Shown here piece by piece: positions 51,501-62,647 of a stretch of DNA of 64,000 nt. Below the pieces are notes generated by a model that saw nothing but the letters and a program-made list of their open reading frames with translations, made no database searches and had not been told where the DNA came from. Position 1 is the first letter of the stretch. Every line of letters starts with the position of its first letter. Origin of the DNA: Skeletonema tropicum (lineage: Eukaryota > Bacillariophyta > Thalassiosirophyceae > Thalassiosirales > Thalassiosiraceae); assembly GCA_037178625.1 (NCBI GenBank), contig CM074130.1, forward strand, positions 3,906,001 through 3,970,000. Reading direction: 5' to 3'. The translations under genes and the position numbers were made by a program.

Positions 51501-54186
51501 CTCGTCAATTTGTTATGTTATGAAGATGCATCTGAAGCAATAGAGGCATGTCGTCATTATGGTATTACTGTCGAGGGTGATCAAGTGCTTTGGCGTCATT
51601 CGAAGTTTCGAGAGCCAAGAGACCCAGAAAAGGGAATCATCATCCCGTTGAAGCCACGAAAGATGATGAGGACAATTGAGTCTAAGCTCAATGGTGCCAC
51701 GCGATTATCTGTTTGCAGAGGAGGTGTAAGTGGACAAGGCGCAACTTTGTCAAGTGCACCAACCACTGTAGATGCAGAAGCTTTGTTGAAGGATCGTCAG
51801 AAAGCGCAAGAAGAGATGAAGCAGAAGTTGGCCGAAGCTAAAGCGAAAGAGGAAGCAGAGCGAATCAAGCAAGAAAAGCTAAAGAAAGAGAGAATGCGAC
51901 AAGAACGCTTGGCAGCCGAGAAGAGGGCCAAGGAAGAGGCAGCTAGACGAGCAGAGCAAGAGAGGATGCGCAAGGAACAATTGGAGAGGGAAAGACTCGA
52001 AAAAGAGAGGCAAGAACAAGAGCGCATCGCAGCAGAAGAAAAGGCTCGTAAAGAGGCCGCCGAAAGAGCAGAACGGTTACGACTTGAAAAAGAAGCAAAG
52101 GAAAAGAAGGAGCGTGAAATCGCTGAAGCTAGGCGACTTGCCGAAGAGGAAAGAAAACGTAAACTCGCAGAGGAAGAGAGAATAAGACGATTAGAAGAAG
52201 AAAAACGTCGGAAAGAGGAAGAAAAAAGACGGCGTATTGCTAGAGAAGCAGAACTTCGGAGGAAAGCAGAAGAAGAACGCATCCGCAAAGCGAAGGAGGA
52301 GGAAGAGAGAAAAATTGAGATGGCCTGGCGTCAAAAGGTTGAAAATGCAAGAAAAGTGCTCATCTGCCGACTTTTGCAGAAACAAATGCGTAGGCATGAC
52401 TCCTTGCAAAAGTCTCGTAACAGCTTGAGCAAACTCGATCCAACATGTACTCAATATCCTACCTCTAATGTGGATTTATGCCGAGATCTTTTTTGCGGCG
52501 CACCCAGTGGCACTGAAGTCATAGTGAGAAGAGCAGGGAGCTGCGATGAGTTGGAAAACCATCTTTATCGTCTTGCAACGTCACCGCGACAACCAATGAA
52601 TCTCTCAGAAGTGGTAGCAAGTTGCATGCCGTCGTTTGTTAGTCGTCAAGCAAATGAATCTTATCCTTCAGTGGTGAGAAGAAGCCACGTGAAGCTATTC
52701 AAATTGGCGATATTACTCCCGAAAAGAACACCGCAGTATGCACAACTCTACGACACTTTACGGATGTGGGTGGAATCTCATCTCATTCTTGACGAAGTAT
52801 TTAGTAGCTGTACAAGCCAAATTGATGCCCGTGCTGTGACAGTCATCGGCAACGAAGACGAATCTCATTGCAGAAATTCTGATGCTGCACTGGTATTGCT
52901 GCCGTCTTTCGCTAATGAGAGCGCTTCCATAAATTATTCAGAACAGGCTCATAAACTACTCGATCAGAACGTTCCTCGAATGTTTCTAGTATTGGACACC
53001 GAGGATGCATCTCAGAGGAACGCATCCTCTACAGAAAGATTGCTTGACACTCTACTAGGTGAATCTCCAGGCGGTGCTGGACTACAACGAGAAGGTGTTG
53101 CTGCTCCGAATTCTGGTGACTTTGATATTGCATTTCAGAAATGCTGTCAAGTTCTGGTTCAATCATACATGTCAACAACAACAGCACAAATTGTCAATGA
53201 AGACAGTATCAATAGTATGGATCCGTCACTTGTGCGTGTTCCGCTATCCGATATGGGATTTCTTTGTTTGCAACAGTTGATTCGAAACTTGGACGAGAAC
53301 AGCTTCTTCAACAATGCAGGCCCCAACTCTCATGACTGCTCTATTTGATTTGTGCCGAAAAGCTCTTGAGTTCATTATCCCATGAGCTATCTTGCGCTTA
53401 CCAAGAGCTTCATCAACAGTGGCAAAATTGGCCGGCTCACAGGAATTCGTTGTTTCAGAAAGAGTAGAATGTTTCTTTGGGGAGGACTGTGATCTACCCG
53501 CCGATTGGTATGAAGTAAAGTCCGACCTTGGAAGTGAATTGAAACAATTCTTTCAGCATCTGCTTGAAAGATCAACACTAACTCTTTTCGTAGAGAGTAT
53601 CATCGGCAGCCTGCCCAGAAGCTTACAACACGATTTGTTGATCATGCTGGAAAATGGAGAAATATCTTCCTGCTTCTCTGCCATCGTAACCATGGTCGTG
53701 AGTGGTGAAATCAATCTAGTATCTGATGGACAAACAATTCTGTATTTACCAGCCTCAAAGTTGCGTTCCGTTGTGGAACATTCGGCTGCGTACAAAGCGC
53801 CTGAACCAGTGGATCAGGACGTTGATATTCCAGATTATCTTTTGTACGGCTTTCCTTCTGTCGATGAGGATGATTACTTGGAAGAGAAAGAAAATAGTAG
53901 TGTCCTTGTCAAGAAAGACAAAAATTCCAATGGCGAAAAAAGAACTAGAACTCCAGTTGAAAGCGAAGACTATACCATTAGCAAACGAAGCAGATCATCT
54001 CCAGAGGATATTACAGATACAAACCTTCGCCCTTTACAGGACCATGACGAAGGGGCTGAAAAGAAGAAATTGAAGCGTACCAAATTAAATGATGGGAGAA
54101 AAATTGACTCGGAGGAAGAACGAAGTAGCAAATCTTTCACTTCGTATCTGGAAGCCTTGCTTGGAGGAGGAGATTTGCAGTTATAA
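48577..54186 (+). CDS. FG-repeat SAC3/GANP (MCM3AP-like) TREX-2 scaffold, about 1866 aa, with several frame breaks
   Basis: Start ATG 48577. Residues 1-470 are dense FG/GFG repeats (FGSS, GGFG) as in nucleoporins and GANP. A short coiled segment follows (AALRAKIQEKKQRLLDKKK). The SAC3 core begins MCPDEELIRREKEGDIQLL, then GGLHPANWTLRDTAVKRFRR, SAADFKLDIPELVRPP, IWDRTRMIRKDFILQNY and an intact PCI-like region to about 51700. A ~190-residue Arg/Glu/Lys coiled coil precedes a GANP-type C-terminal region (CRDLFCGAPSGTEVIV, VVRRSHVKLFKLAILLP). Extra bases near 50413, 50471, 50820, 50833, 50951, about 53320, 53380 and about 53463 shift the frame between conserved blocks; 5610 minus nine bases is divisible by three. 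SAC3/GANP organises TREX-2 mRNA export at the nuclear pore. I read the breaks as sequence errors rather than decay. Confidence 0.85.
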
Positions 54187-54671
54187 GTATGTAGTGTTGG
54201 TGGACAACAGATAAGAAGAAATAAGCCCCTGTTTAACTAGATGGATGTAAAAATGTTTATCAGAAAAGCTCTAGAGAGCATTATCATCGGCTATGCTCCA
54301 ACTTCCTTGCTAATAACTAATAACCTTGCCTCCTTTGGAAAGAGTAGGTTGGTAGAAATGAAAATAAGAATCCTTTATTCCTGCGTTTTCTCCGTTCGAC
54401 ACTATCACGCCCAACAGTTTTTCAAAAGTATGAAAGTCTGTTGGGCCTTCTTTGGGCTGCATTAAATTCAAATACCTGCGAGAAAGGGCAATATTTTGTT
54501 ACAACCTCTTTGGGCCGGCGGCCGGCGGGCTGCTGACTTCAATTCATTGAGGTTCGTTGCATGCATCGTTGCTGTTGTTGTTGTGGATGATATACTGGCG
54601 TAGGCAGTTCTGGAGATTGCCTTTGCTCATACCGTCGTCCACTAATAAACTGTAGACAGCACAAAAAAAAA
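54187..54671. other. Intergenic region between SAC3 and the LNR gene
   Basis: No supported ORF. GCCGGCGGCCGGCGGGC at about 54515-54532 is a GC-rich stretch and a poly-A run precedes the next ATG. Confidence 0.4.
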
Positions 54672-57600
54672 ATGAAGAAGAACAGAGGAACAGCCACATC
54701 TGCAGCGGCTGCAGCCATCCTCATTGGTGGCGGTGCCGCCATAGCATCCATAAATTCAATCGTTTCAACGACCTCTTCCGTTGTGGAGGCTGCTTCATTT
54801 CCATCTGCTTCCATTCGCGGTGGTGGCAATAATAATAATAATGACAACGATCGATTGTTAGTATCGAATAAGCATGTCGGCAGCCAGCGTCGTCCAGTCA
54901 TTTTGGACTCTCATCAGAGTGATAAAATTGAGAAGTGGAAGGAGGACCAGCAGAGTAATAACAATAATAATCGTAGTCGTAGTGATAGGCTGCTGATCTC
55001 CTCTGCCTCCACCACCAACGTTGATGAACAGAGCAACACCCAGAAGAGGAAAAAGAAAGCTCTCAGCTCGGTACTGCCCCATGTAACACCCTATGGGAAA
55101 CGTCGATTGTACGACTACATGACAATGACAGCCAGTCACAAGAAGGAGAGTGGCTCGAAGGGAGGAGCTTCGCATGTTAGTAAGCTTGATGATGATAAGT
55201 TTCACTTTCAGACACAGCCGACGACCACAACAACTACGACTACTACCACTTCGACCACTGCAGCTACCATGGTTGCCAACTCATCCGAGCAACACTACTA
55301 CTATCCAATCTCGACACCTGATCACTCAGTCGGGACCTGCACCAACAATGGAAACGAACCAGATCATTACTCCCTCTCTAATGGCTTCTTGTACACGACA
55401 TTGGAAGAGTGTTGTCAGGAGTGGTTTATCAATGCGGAGGAGTGTACAGTGGGGTTTGCAACTGCCACGTCAATTGCTGGTGGAGGAGAAGAGATGTTGT
55501 TGTTGCGTGATCCTTTCACAGGGGCGTTATTGTCGGAAATGACACCCTCTGTGGTGATGGAATCATCCTCTGCGAGTGGTGGTGCTTCTTCAAACGGGTT
55601 TTACCCATCGTTTGACATGGTAACCTACCCTGATGGTGCTTGTCTCAATGATGGAAATCAGCCGGACATTTATAACACTCATGAGGGGTACATGTTTGAT
55701 AGTATACAGGCATGCTGTCATGATTGGTTCATTAATGAATCGGGATGCGAACAGGACATCTTTCAATCTGTCAAACTATGAACCTGTCCCTTCTCCATCT
55801 GGTGATGAGACCGATTTTCCCACATGGCCAGCTGAATTCGACTACGATGATGATGACGACTATGATGATGCAACTGCCCTCCAAGGAGCAAGCTCCCCCA
55901 TGACCAGTCAAGAAGAAGAATCCTTATCCTTCTATGATTCATTCGAATCTGGAGATTTCAGTCACTACTGGCGTCTCACGTCTTCCCCCGCCAGCGCAGA
56001 CTTGTGGGAGGCAGACCAATCTGCATGGGCCTATGATGGGTCGTATGCCGCAAGACCGGGTGTGCTATCTGAACCAGGTAGTGAATCCAACCTTTCTATT
56101 TCGCTGGAGGATGTTCATTCCTTAAGACATGGTGGTTACTTGACCTTTGCGATTCATGCAAGTGTAGAGAAGCCTGTGGACGTGTTGACATTTTCGATTA
56201 ATGATAATGTGATTCGGACCTTTGAGGAGGTTACTGGAGATGAGGGGGATTGGGAGGAGGTTAGTGTCTTGTTGCATGCCGGAGAACATCGACTTTCATG
56301 GTCGTATCAGTACTTTGGTGGTATGACTTCGAACATTGATCCGCGTAGAGCTGGGAATTCGTGGTTGGATGCTATTAAGTTACGACCTTTTACGGGTGAT
56401 GTTACTATTGGCGATGATGATGATAGTACTTTGACTTTGACGAACGGAATGGCACCATTCAGGCTGGTTCCTGATGATGATGCCTTGTTCGGATCCAAGA
56501 CCTTCGTTGCACGCACCAGAGATATTGACGCTTCACAGGGCTTTGCTGAGATTAGCTGGGAAGTATACATCGGCCCGAGTGGCGGCGTAATTAGCTTTGC
56601 CGCCTTTGCATCCTTGTATGCTCCCCGAGATGTCTGTGAATTTTCCATCGATGGCGTTCCTCAAGTTATTATCGCCACATTCAGCGATGAGTGGGAGACT
56701 CATCAAGTAGCTGTTGGTGCTGGCAAGCACGAATTGAAATGGAAGTTGATCAAGAATTTTGCCGGATTGGAAACCGCCATTATCGATGATGTCGATGTCC
56801 CAAGTGATTATCAAGGGTATATCAAGTTGGATGGGTTCAACCTCGAGGACAATAGCGTCACTCATATTGTTATTGAGGAGGATGTGATGATTGCCGTTGA
56901 CGAGGAAATGCCCACTACGACCGTGGCACCGGAAACCACCACAACAACAACCACAAAAGACACAACCACAACGACTTCGACAACAACGACTACAACAACT
57001 ACCGCTGAAGAGACTACGACCACCACAGTTGCTCCTATGATCCAGTTCGTTGATTGCCCTGGTGATTTGTCCCCAGTCGAAGGCCTCCCAGGTTGCTGCG
57101 TCGAAGAGCCAAGCTACCTTGGCGATGGTGCATGCGATCCAAGAGCTCCTTACAATACAGAAGCGTGTGCGTTTGACTTGGGTGATTGCTGTCACGAGAC
57201 GTGCAATCTCGATTCTGCCTACGGATGTAAAACGAAGGAAGGCGGGGACTACGGCCCCTTCGGTTTCTTTTGTAAAGACCCTCGATACAGGTAACATGGA
57301 CGAGACGAAGTGTCAAGTAGAAAATCTTGAATGGATTGGCGATGGAGGATGTGATGTTGCGGGAGGGTACAACACTCCAGAGTGTGGATATGATGGCGGT
57401 GACTGTTGCGAGGAAACGTGTGACCCCGAGTATGGCTTCTATCCTTGTGGTGCGAATCAAGCATACGTATGCATGGACCCCAGTGTTTTGGACAAGGAAA
57501 CAAAAAGTGATTCACCCTTTGCATTCGCAGATGGATTTGAATCAGGTGTATTCGACCCACTGCGCTGGGATGTAGATGATGGTGACGCAGAGTGGAAAAT

Positions 57601-57982
57601 TGATGATAGCAAACCGGCTGCCCAAGGCGACTACTATATCTCTGCACGAACTGGGGATATTACTCCTCAGTTTGGGACGGCAAAGCTGAAGCATGGCATC
57701 CAATCCTTAGGAGGTGGTGTACTGTCGTTTGATATCCAAGCATTGATCCAAATCCCATTCGATGATCTCATTATCATGATTGATGATGATATTGTTGCTG
57801 AGTTCTCGAGTGCCACTGATGGGTGGAAGAGTCAATCGTTGGATATCCCAACCGGACCACATTTGGTACAATGGGTCCATCGCAAGAATCCAAGCAATAT
57901 GCTAGATGCCGATCTTAATCTATTCGGCGAGCCTGAAGAAGGTATTACAATGATAGATAACATTTCTTTTCGGCCGTTATAG
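54672..57982 (+). CDS. Secreted modular protein with cysteine-rich modules, beta-sandwich repeats and LNR (Notch) domains, about 1102 aa
   Basis: It starts at ATG 54672 with a hydrophobic Ala/Ile-rich segment (SAAAAAILIGGGAAIASI) that should direct secretion or membrane anchoring. Two cysteine-rich modules of the form GxCxNxGNxPDxY...CCxxWFIN...C follow, seen in many diatom extracellular proteins. Two MAM-like beta-sandwich units (FYDSFESGDFSHYW; a related second unit) lead to a Thr-rich linker of over 40 residues. Two LNR modules then end in AFDLGDCCHETC and GYDGGDCCEETC, followed by a third sandwich unit (GFESGVFDPLRWD). Extra bases near 55770 and 57289 shift the frame; removing them gives one frame to 57982. 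Likely a surface or wall protein, calcium-binding through the LNRs. Confidence 0.8.
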
Positions 57983-58114
57983 TATGTGATCATGCTGTAA
58001 GAGCATGAGTAGAGATTATATAATTCATATTAGAAACAACGCAATTAGATGTTGACCAAATAGCGGCTAATCAGGCGTACTTTAAAATTTCTGCTATATT
58101 ATGATCAGAAGTAG

Positions 58115-59307
58115 CTATTTGCCTATTTCTTTCATCAAGTCAGAACCTGTTGAGTAGTATCGCCATTTTTCCTTGTCTATTCCATCCATCCTCGAAGCAT
58201 CAGCATCATTCACATTTCGTATCCAAATCTTCTCAATCTGCTCAGGATATCTCCGACACAGTTCAATGTACACTTCTGGATCCTTCTCCCCCGAGTCACC
58301 GATTAGTATGAACTTTCTTTGCGGATATTTATGTAAGATGCGCTCTATTTGGCCAATCTTGTACTCAAAAGGATCGGCAAACAATTGTAAGAGTGTTTTA
58401 TCCTTCACACGTATCCGTTTCAGATGATATGTTGCTAATGGAAATCCCTCCGTCTCGAAGAAGCTGCTCAAAACTTCAAACAGCTGATAAGGTGATGCAG
58501 AGACGAAATGAAAAGCACAGTTGTCGTAGTGAGACCTACACTTCAGGAAAACATTCTTCATCCCTGGCACTACTTGGAAGTCGCGAATAAATGTATTCTT
58601 AAAGAACTCCTTCTTGTCCAAGTAATTTGTGATTTTGACCTGTGTCATCTATATCAGAAATTACCGACACGCCGGTAGGAGGTATGAGGTGCACTCGACC
58701 AGGGAAGCATCGATTTGAATCAATTGCTTCATAGTGCAGTATTCCGTCTTCTAAATCATTCATATCCACCGGCAGAGTCAAATTACCAGTGAAATGCCCA
58801 TCTTTTGCACTTCTTGGCAACCGATGTATTATCTGCTGTCCACTCTGCGCAATTTTTATTCTAACGTATTGTAAACTTTGATTATCGACAGTAAAGGGCA
58901 TCAATCTTTGTCTCATTATGCGTTTCTCTGAATCATCTTTCAATTGAAACATTTTGCCAAGAGCTTTAATCAGCGTCTTTCGTTTCACTGAATCAATCTC
59001 TGGTTCAAAGATCCAACCGTGGATTGGGATATTCCAGTGCGTTTCATTGATCTGGTTTGCAGGCGGTAGGAAAGAAGACAACTCGTTCGTCATTTGCAAT
59101 CTTCCCGGTTAGAAAATTTGGTGCCTTGTTGAGGGCAAAGAAGAGGAGTGGAGCGGCCCACATCATTTTGATACATTGCACTATTATGATGTGAGGTTCA
59201 GATTGGTCTATTGAACAGGTGTGCTCGTCTGCATAGGCCATAAGAGTAGTGAAGAACATTACGATGAGGAGGTGCGTGTAAAAAATGATGTGGAGTGTGT
59301 TGACCAT
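58115..59307 (-). CDS. App1-like phosphatidate phosphatase (DUF2183), about 396 aa, with two frame breaks
   Basis: The N-terminal signal/membrane segment IIFYTHLLIVMFFTTLMAYA is followed by DERVVFFPTACKPD and then WNIPIHGWIFEPE, the beta-domain typical of App1 proteins. The catalytic HAD-like motif is SDIDDT, after which the family continues KITNYLDKKEFFKNTFI, GMKNVF, FVSASPYQLFE and FILIGDSGEKDPEVY. Single extra bases near 59046 and 58640 separate the blocks; without them the frame is continuous. App1 is a Mg-dependent phosphatidate phosphatase first known in yeast actin patches. The N-terminal signal here suggests an endomembrane or secreted location. Tail-to-tail with the LNR gene. Confidence 0.85.
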
Positions 59308-60262
59308 ACAACATCATCATGACGAGGACCGAGGATACAAGCGACGTTGCGTTTGTTGGCGTTTGAGGGAATTTCAGAGATGGGGACTCCGTGGAAGTTG
59401 ATTTTTCCGATATGTACCCCTCTTGTTACTCGAAAGAGGTGGTATCTTCCCCGTCACAACTATATATAAGTAGGTACTTCCTCGTATTCTGCAAGGTTTT
59501 ATGAAGTAGCATGTAAAGGTGATGCTGTGACCAATATAATACAAATACAACAATTATTTTATATGTATTGTGCGTCACGTGTTGTTGTAGAATATGAGTA
59601 AAATTTGTAAACTGCAATCAACTTCTCAATTCTCAAGGCTACAATAGTGTTGCTACTACTACTACAATTGTTTCAATGACATTTCATAATCGTCAATATT
59701 ATGTAATATTTCTGAATTGGCAGTTCTACATGCTTTGCGCTACGTGTTAGGTGCTGCCTGACCCTATGAGTTCAATGTTTGGCTAGCTACTGCTACTGCT
59801 ACTGGACAAAGGTCTTTCATTAGTCAATTGTAATTGTAATTGTATGGCTTGAAATACCAATGCAGCTGTAATAATCTGAACACCACCTCCCAAGCCAGGC
59901 CACATCAAAGAATCCTGTCCCAAGCAATCACATCATAAAATCATCATCGTCATCATATGTTTGGCGCGCATGTCGCATGCTTTTGCCGACGCGTCGCCAG
60001 TACTTTTTTGCAAGCTATCGAGAGCAAGATACACCCTCAAAGATACTCCTGAACGCGAACCCCGACCAAGAACAGCATGCTTTGTTAGGGTTCTTGTTCT
60101 CCAACTTGTTTTTTATACACAAGCGCCAGTCTTTTGGACCGAGCGCATAAAACAGTAAGCAAAAGACTAAGTATACAACAGAAATTCAAAAAACTACACG
60201 TCCAATCATCTTCGATACCTGCCAATACCAATAAATATCCCGCTGCCTACGCAACGCAAACA
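59308..60262. other. Intergenic region upstream of App1-like and beta-helix genes
   Basis: About 950 bp between two divergent genes. It contains AATTGTAATTGTAATTGT near 59824 and an (ACTACT)n tract near 59655. No ORF or RNA gene is supported. Confidence 0.5.
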
Positions 60263-61095
60263 ATGATCATCGCAAACTCTGCCCTCGATTCTATCACCAC
60301 CAAATTCAATGAGCCTTCCAAAAGTGCCGAGCCCAACCCACCGCAATGGCCGGAAAGTGTGACGATAATCACCAGCGATATGAAAGATGAAGAAGCTCAG
60401 AAAATTTTGGACAAACTTCAAGATTATTGTACTACAAAGGTTACAGTTACAGCAGATATGACTGACAATAAAAACTTATCAACAACGAATACTTCGTGCC
60501 CGAGGAGCACTTCTCATCCCAACGCAAGGCGATCTTTTTTGAACCAAGGGAAGACCCTTACAAAGTTGACGTGCAGGTCGGCTACTACGTGCAAGTACTC
60601 GGCTTAGGCGCCTCTGCCAGTGATGTCAAATTTGCTGATGACAAAGAAAATCCAAATCCGGAAAAGAGAAAGAAAAAGGGTCCCTACTGCCCCGCATATT
60701 TCAACGACAAGTTGAGGGGTTTGACTACTCTTGATACCTTCTGGAGATCAGCTGAGAACTTTACCAATCAAACCGAGGGCGGTCAATTGTGGGCAGTGTC
60801 CCAGGCTGCTCCTATTCGCCGTATTCACGCGGAGAAAGACTTATTTCTACACGACAGGGGAGCACCAGCTTCTGGTGGACACCTTGCTAATGCCCAAGTA
60901 GATGGTGCGCTTGTATTCGGATCGCAGCAACAGTTCTGTTCAAGGTCAGTTACGGTGGGAGATGCAATCAATTTGGGAGCCTGGAGCAATGTGTTTGTCG
61001 ACACCGTGGCTCCTGAAAATTGTCTGAAGACCCCAAAGGAGTGGGGAGGTAACCAATTCGATGAAGTTTTGAGCTTGGAAACAAGGCCTTACTAA
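60263..61095 (+). CDS. Beta-helix (pectate-lyase-like fold) family protein, about 277 aa, one frame break
   Basis: It starts at the first ATG, 60263 (MIIANSALDSITTKFNEP). Recognisable blocks are NEYFVPEEHFSSQRKAIFF, YKVDVQVGYYVQVLGLG, LDTFWRSAENF, LWAVSQAAPIRRIH, SGGHLANAQVDG, VFGSQQQFCSR and WSNVFVDTVAPEN. This pattern is familiar from bacterial and microalgal right-handed beta-helix proteins annotated as adenylyl-cyclase-like or glycosidase-associated. The frame shifts near 60478 by one missing (or two extra) bases between DNKN and NNEYFVP. No signal peptide is evident. Catalytic function is unknown; binding or cleaving a polysaccharide would fit the fold. The family's mostly bacterial distribution suggests lateral transfer. 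Confidence 0.65.
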
Positions 61096-61267
61096 GTAGG
61101 GGGGAGCAAGCCCTGTGTTTTTTGGGGAGTCACGAGTGGTGCGCGCCAAGAATTTTCTCAAAATTTTTTGACCATGGCCAAAATTGGCCATCGCCTGATC
61201 GGAGTAAGAAATAGGACCCTTTGGCAGCTTATTCTCTGTTATTATTTGTTTTCATACTTTGAAACTG

Positions 61268-61306
61268 TTGGGGCGCATAGACGGGGGTATGGTCTATGCG
61301 CCCCAA
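61268..61306. repeat. Perfect 15-bp hairpin overlapping a start codon
   Basis: TTGGGGCGCATAGAC (61268-61282) and GTCTATGCGCCCCAA (61292-61306) form a perfect stem with a 9-nt loop, GGGGGTATG. The first ATG of the following frame (61289) lies at the end of the loop. Confidence 0.85.
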
Positions 61307-62647
61307 GAGTTTGGTGGGCTCAAGTGCTCACCCTGTGGAGCTTTTGTTGCCAAACCAGCCAATTTTGTCGACAAAACTCCGATCTACAAAAGACTCAACG
61401 CATCGGAGAGCTCTCCGATGCAGCAAAGAGCTGACGATGCAGCAAAAGCAATGATGGAAGAGAGTAATGATGATACCACGATGGCGGCCGGTGCCGAGGC
61501 AGTGCCAAAGCAAAAGAGGAGAAGGACGAAGAGCGGTATTAGCCGCAAGCCAAAGGGTGGCAAGCAGAAGAAATCCAACGCACCGCATGCCCCGAACGTC
61601 CCTCGGAACCCATCACAGCCAACACAGGCGCCGACGTCAGATAATAATACGGCAGATCCAAGAATATTCAATCTGAAGAGGGCAACGCAAAGGCGAGATA
61701 AGCAAATAGAAGTATTGTCTGTTGATAACCAACAACTGAAAAGGAAAGTCGAGACTACCGCAAGAGAAATTCAGTCGGTTGAACGTGAGACTGCAATGAA
61801 AGTGAACGCCATTGAGAAGGGGGCAGAGAAAGTGCACGAGAGGGCTGAAAAGAAGATGAAGCGTGCAGCAGAGGTGACGACTACAGCTAATGTCAAAATG
61901 GCCGCCGCAGCAAAAGCAGCTACTGACGCAAAAGAGATGAAGAAGGAGGCTTCAAAAGAGAAGACTATCGCAACAAAGGAGAGGAAGCAAATCAATAACA
62001 ATAAATTAGCAGTTGCAAACAAGTCAAACAAACAGTTAGCAGCAAAAGATGAGTTGATAGCGAGAGAATCATCAACTTGGTGGGGCTGGAGTTTACTCCA
62101 ACTTCCGAGACTACAATGTCATCGTCAAGACTGGAATTGTAAGTGAAAACAAGTGTGAATGTTTTGACCTTTTAAGTCATGCTGATCTAAATTTCATACT
62201 TCCACTATCGTTTAGGTCCATCCCAGTGCATTTGATTCGAATGCAGTAATCAATCCCTTTACCGTGCATTTGGATAATGGCGGCCGTATCATGACCGTAG
62301 TTTCGGACGGGTCAACATATGGCGGTGGACCCGTTTATGACTCCAACTTTCGAGACTACAACGTATTAGTCAAGACTGGGACCAGCGCGATTGAAATTCA
62401 TCCCTTTACAGTGCATTTGGATAATATTGGTCGTATCATGACCGTTGTTTTGGACAAATCCACAGATGGAGTTGGACCCTCTCGTGATAGAGGTAAGATT
62501 TGCAAGTATCTTCCTTCTGATGAAGAAGAAAAGGAGCATGCGGCTGATAAAGGAAACAAGCTGGTGGGACTGAGCAGTAAAAAGCTCACATCCGTTGCGG
62601 GTAGCAGCCCTAGTTCTCCTACACCTACAGCAGTTGCAAGTCAGTGA
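61289..62647 (+). CDS. Coiled-coil protein with duplicated C-terminal module (about 426 aa), unknown
   Basis: It starts at ATG 61289 (MVYAPQEFGGLKCSPCGAF). Residues ~60-115 are basic and Pro/Lys-rich (KQKRRRTKSGISRKPKGG), possibly nuclear. A long Ala/Lys/Glu coiled coil follows. The C-terminal part holds duplicated modules NFRDYNVIVKTG / NFRDYNVLVKTG and INPFTVHLDNGGRIMTVV / HPFTVHLDNIGRIMTVV. I infer an intron 62139-62215 (GGAATT|GTAAGT, TTTAG|GTC) between the first and second modules. One extra base near 62070 shifts the frame just before the first module. No family recognised. The duplicated unit could be a small beta-structured adhesion or assembly repeat. It may be element-derived. Confidence 0.5.

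Noticed and set aside
51797..52288. Minus-strand Ser/Phe/Leu/Arg-rich frame opposite the SAC3 coiled coil
   Set aside because: An antisense shadow of the repetitive Glu/Arg/Lys codons.
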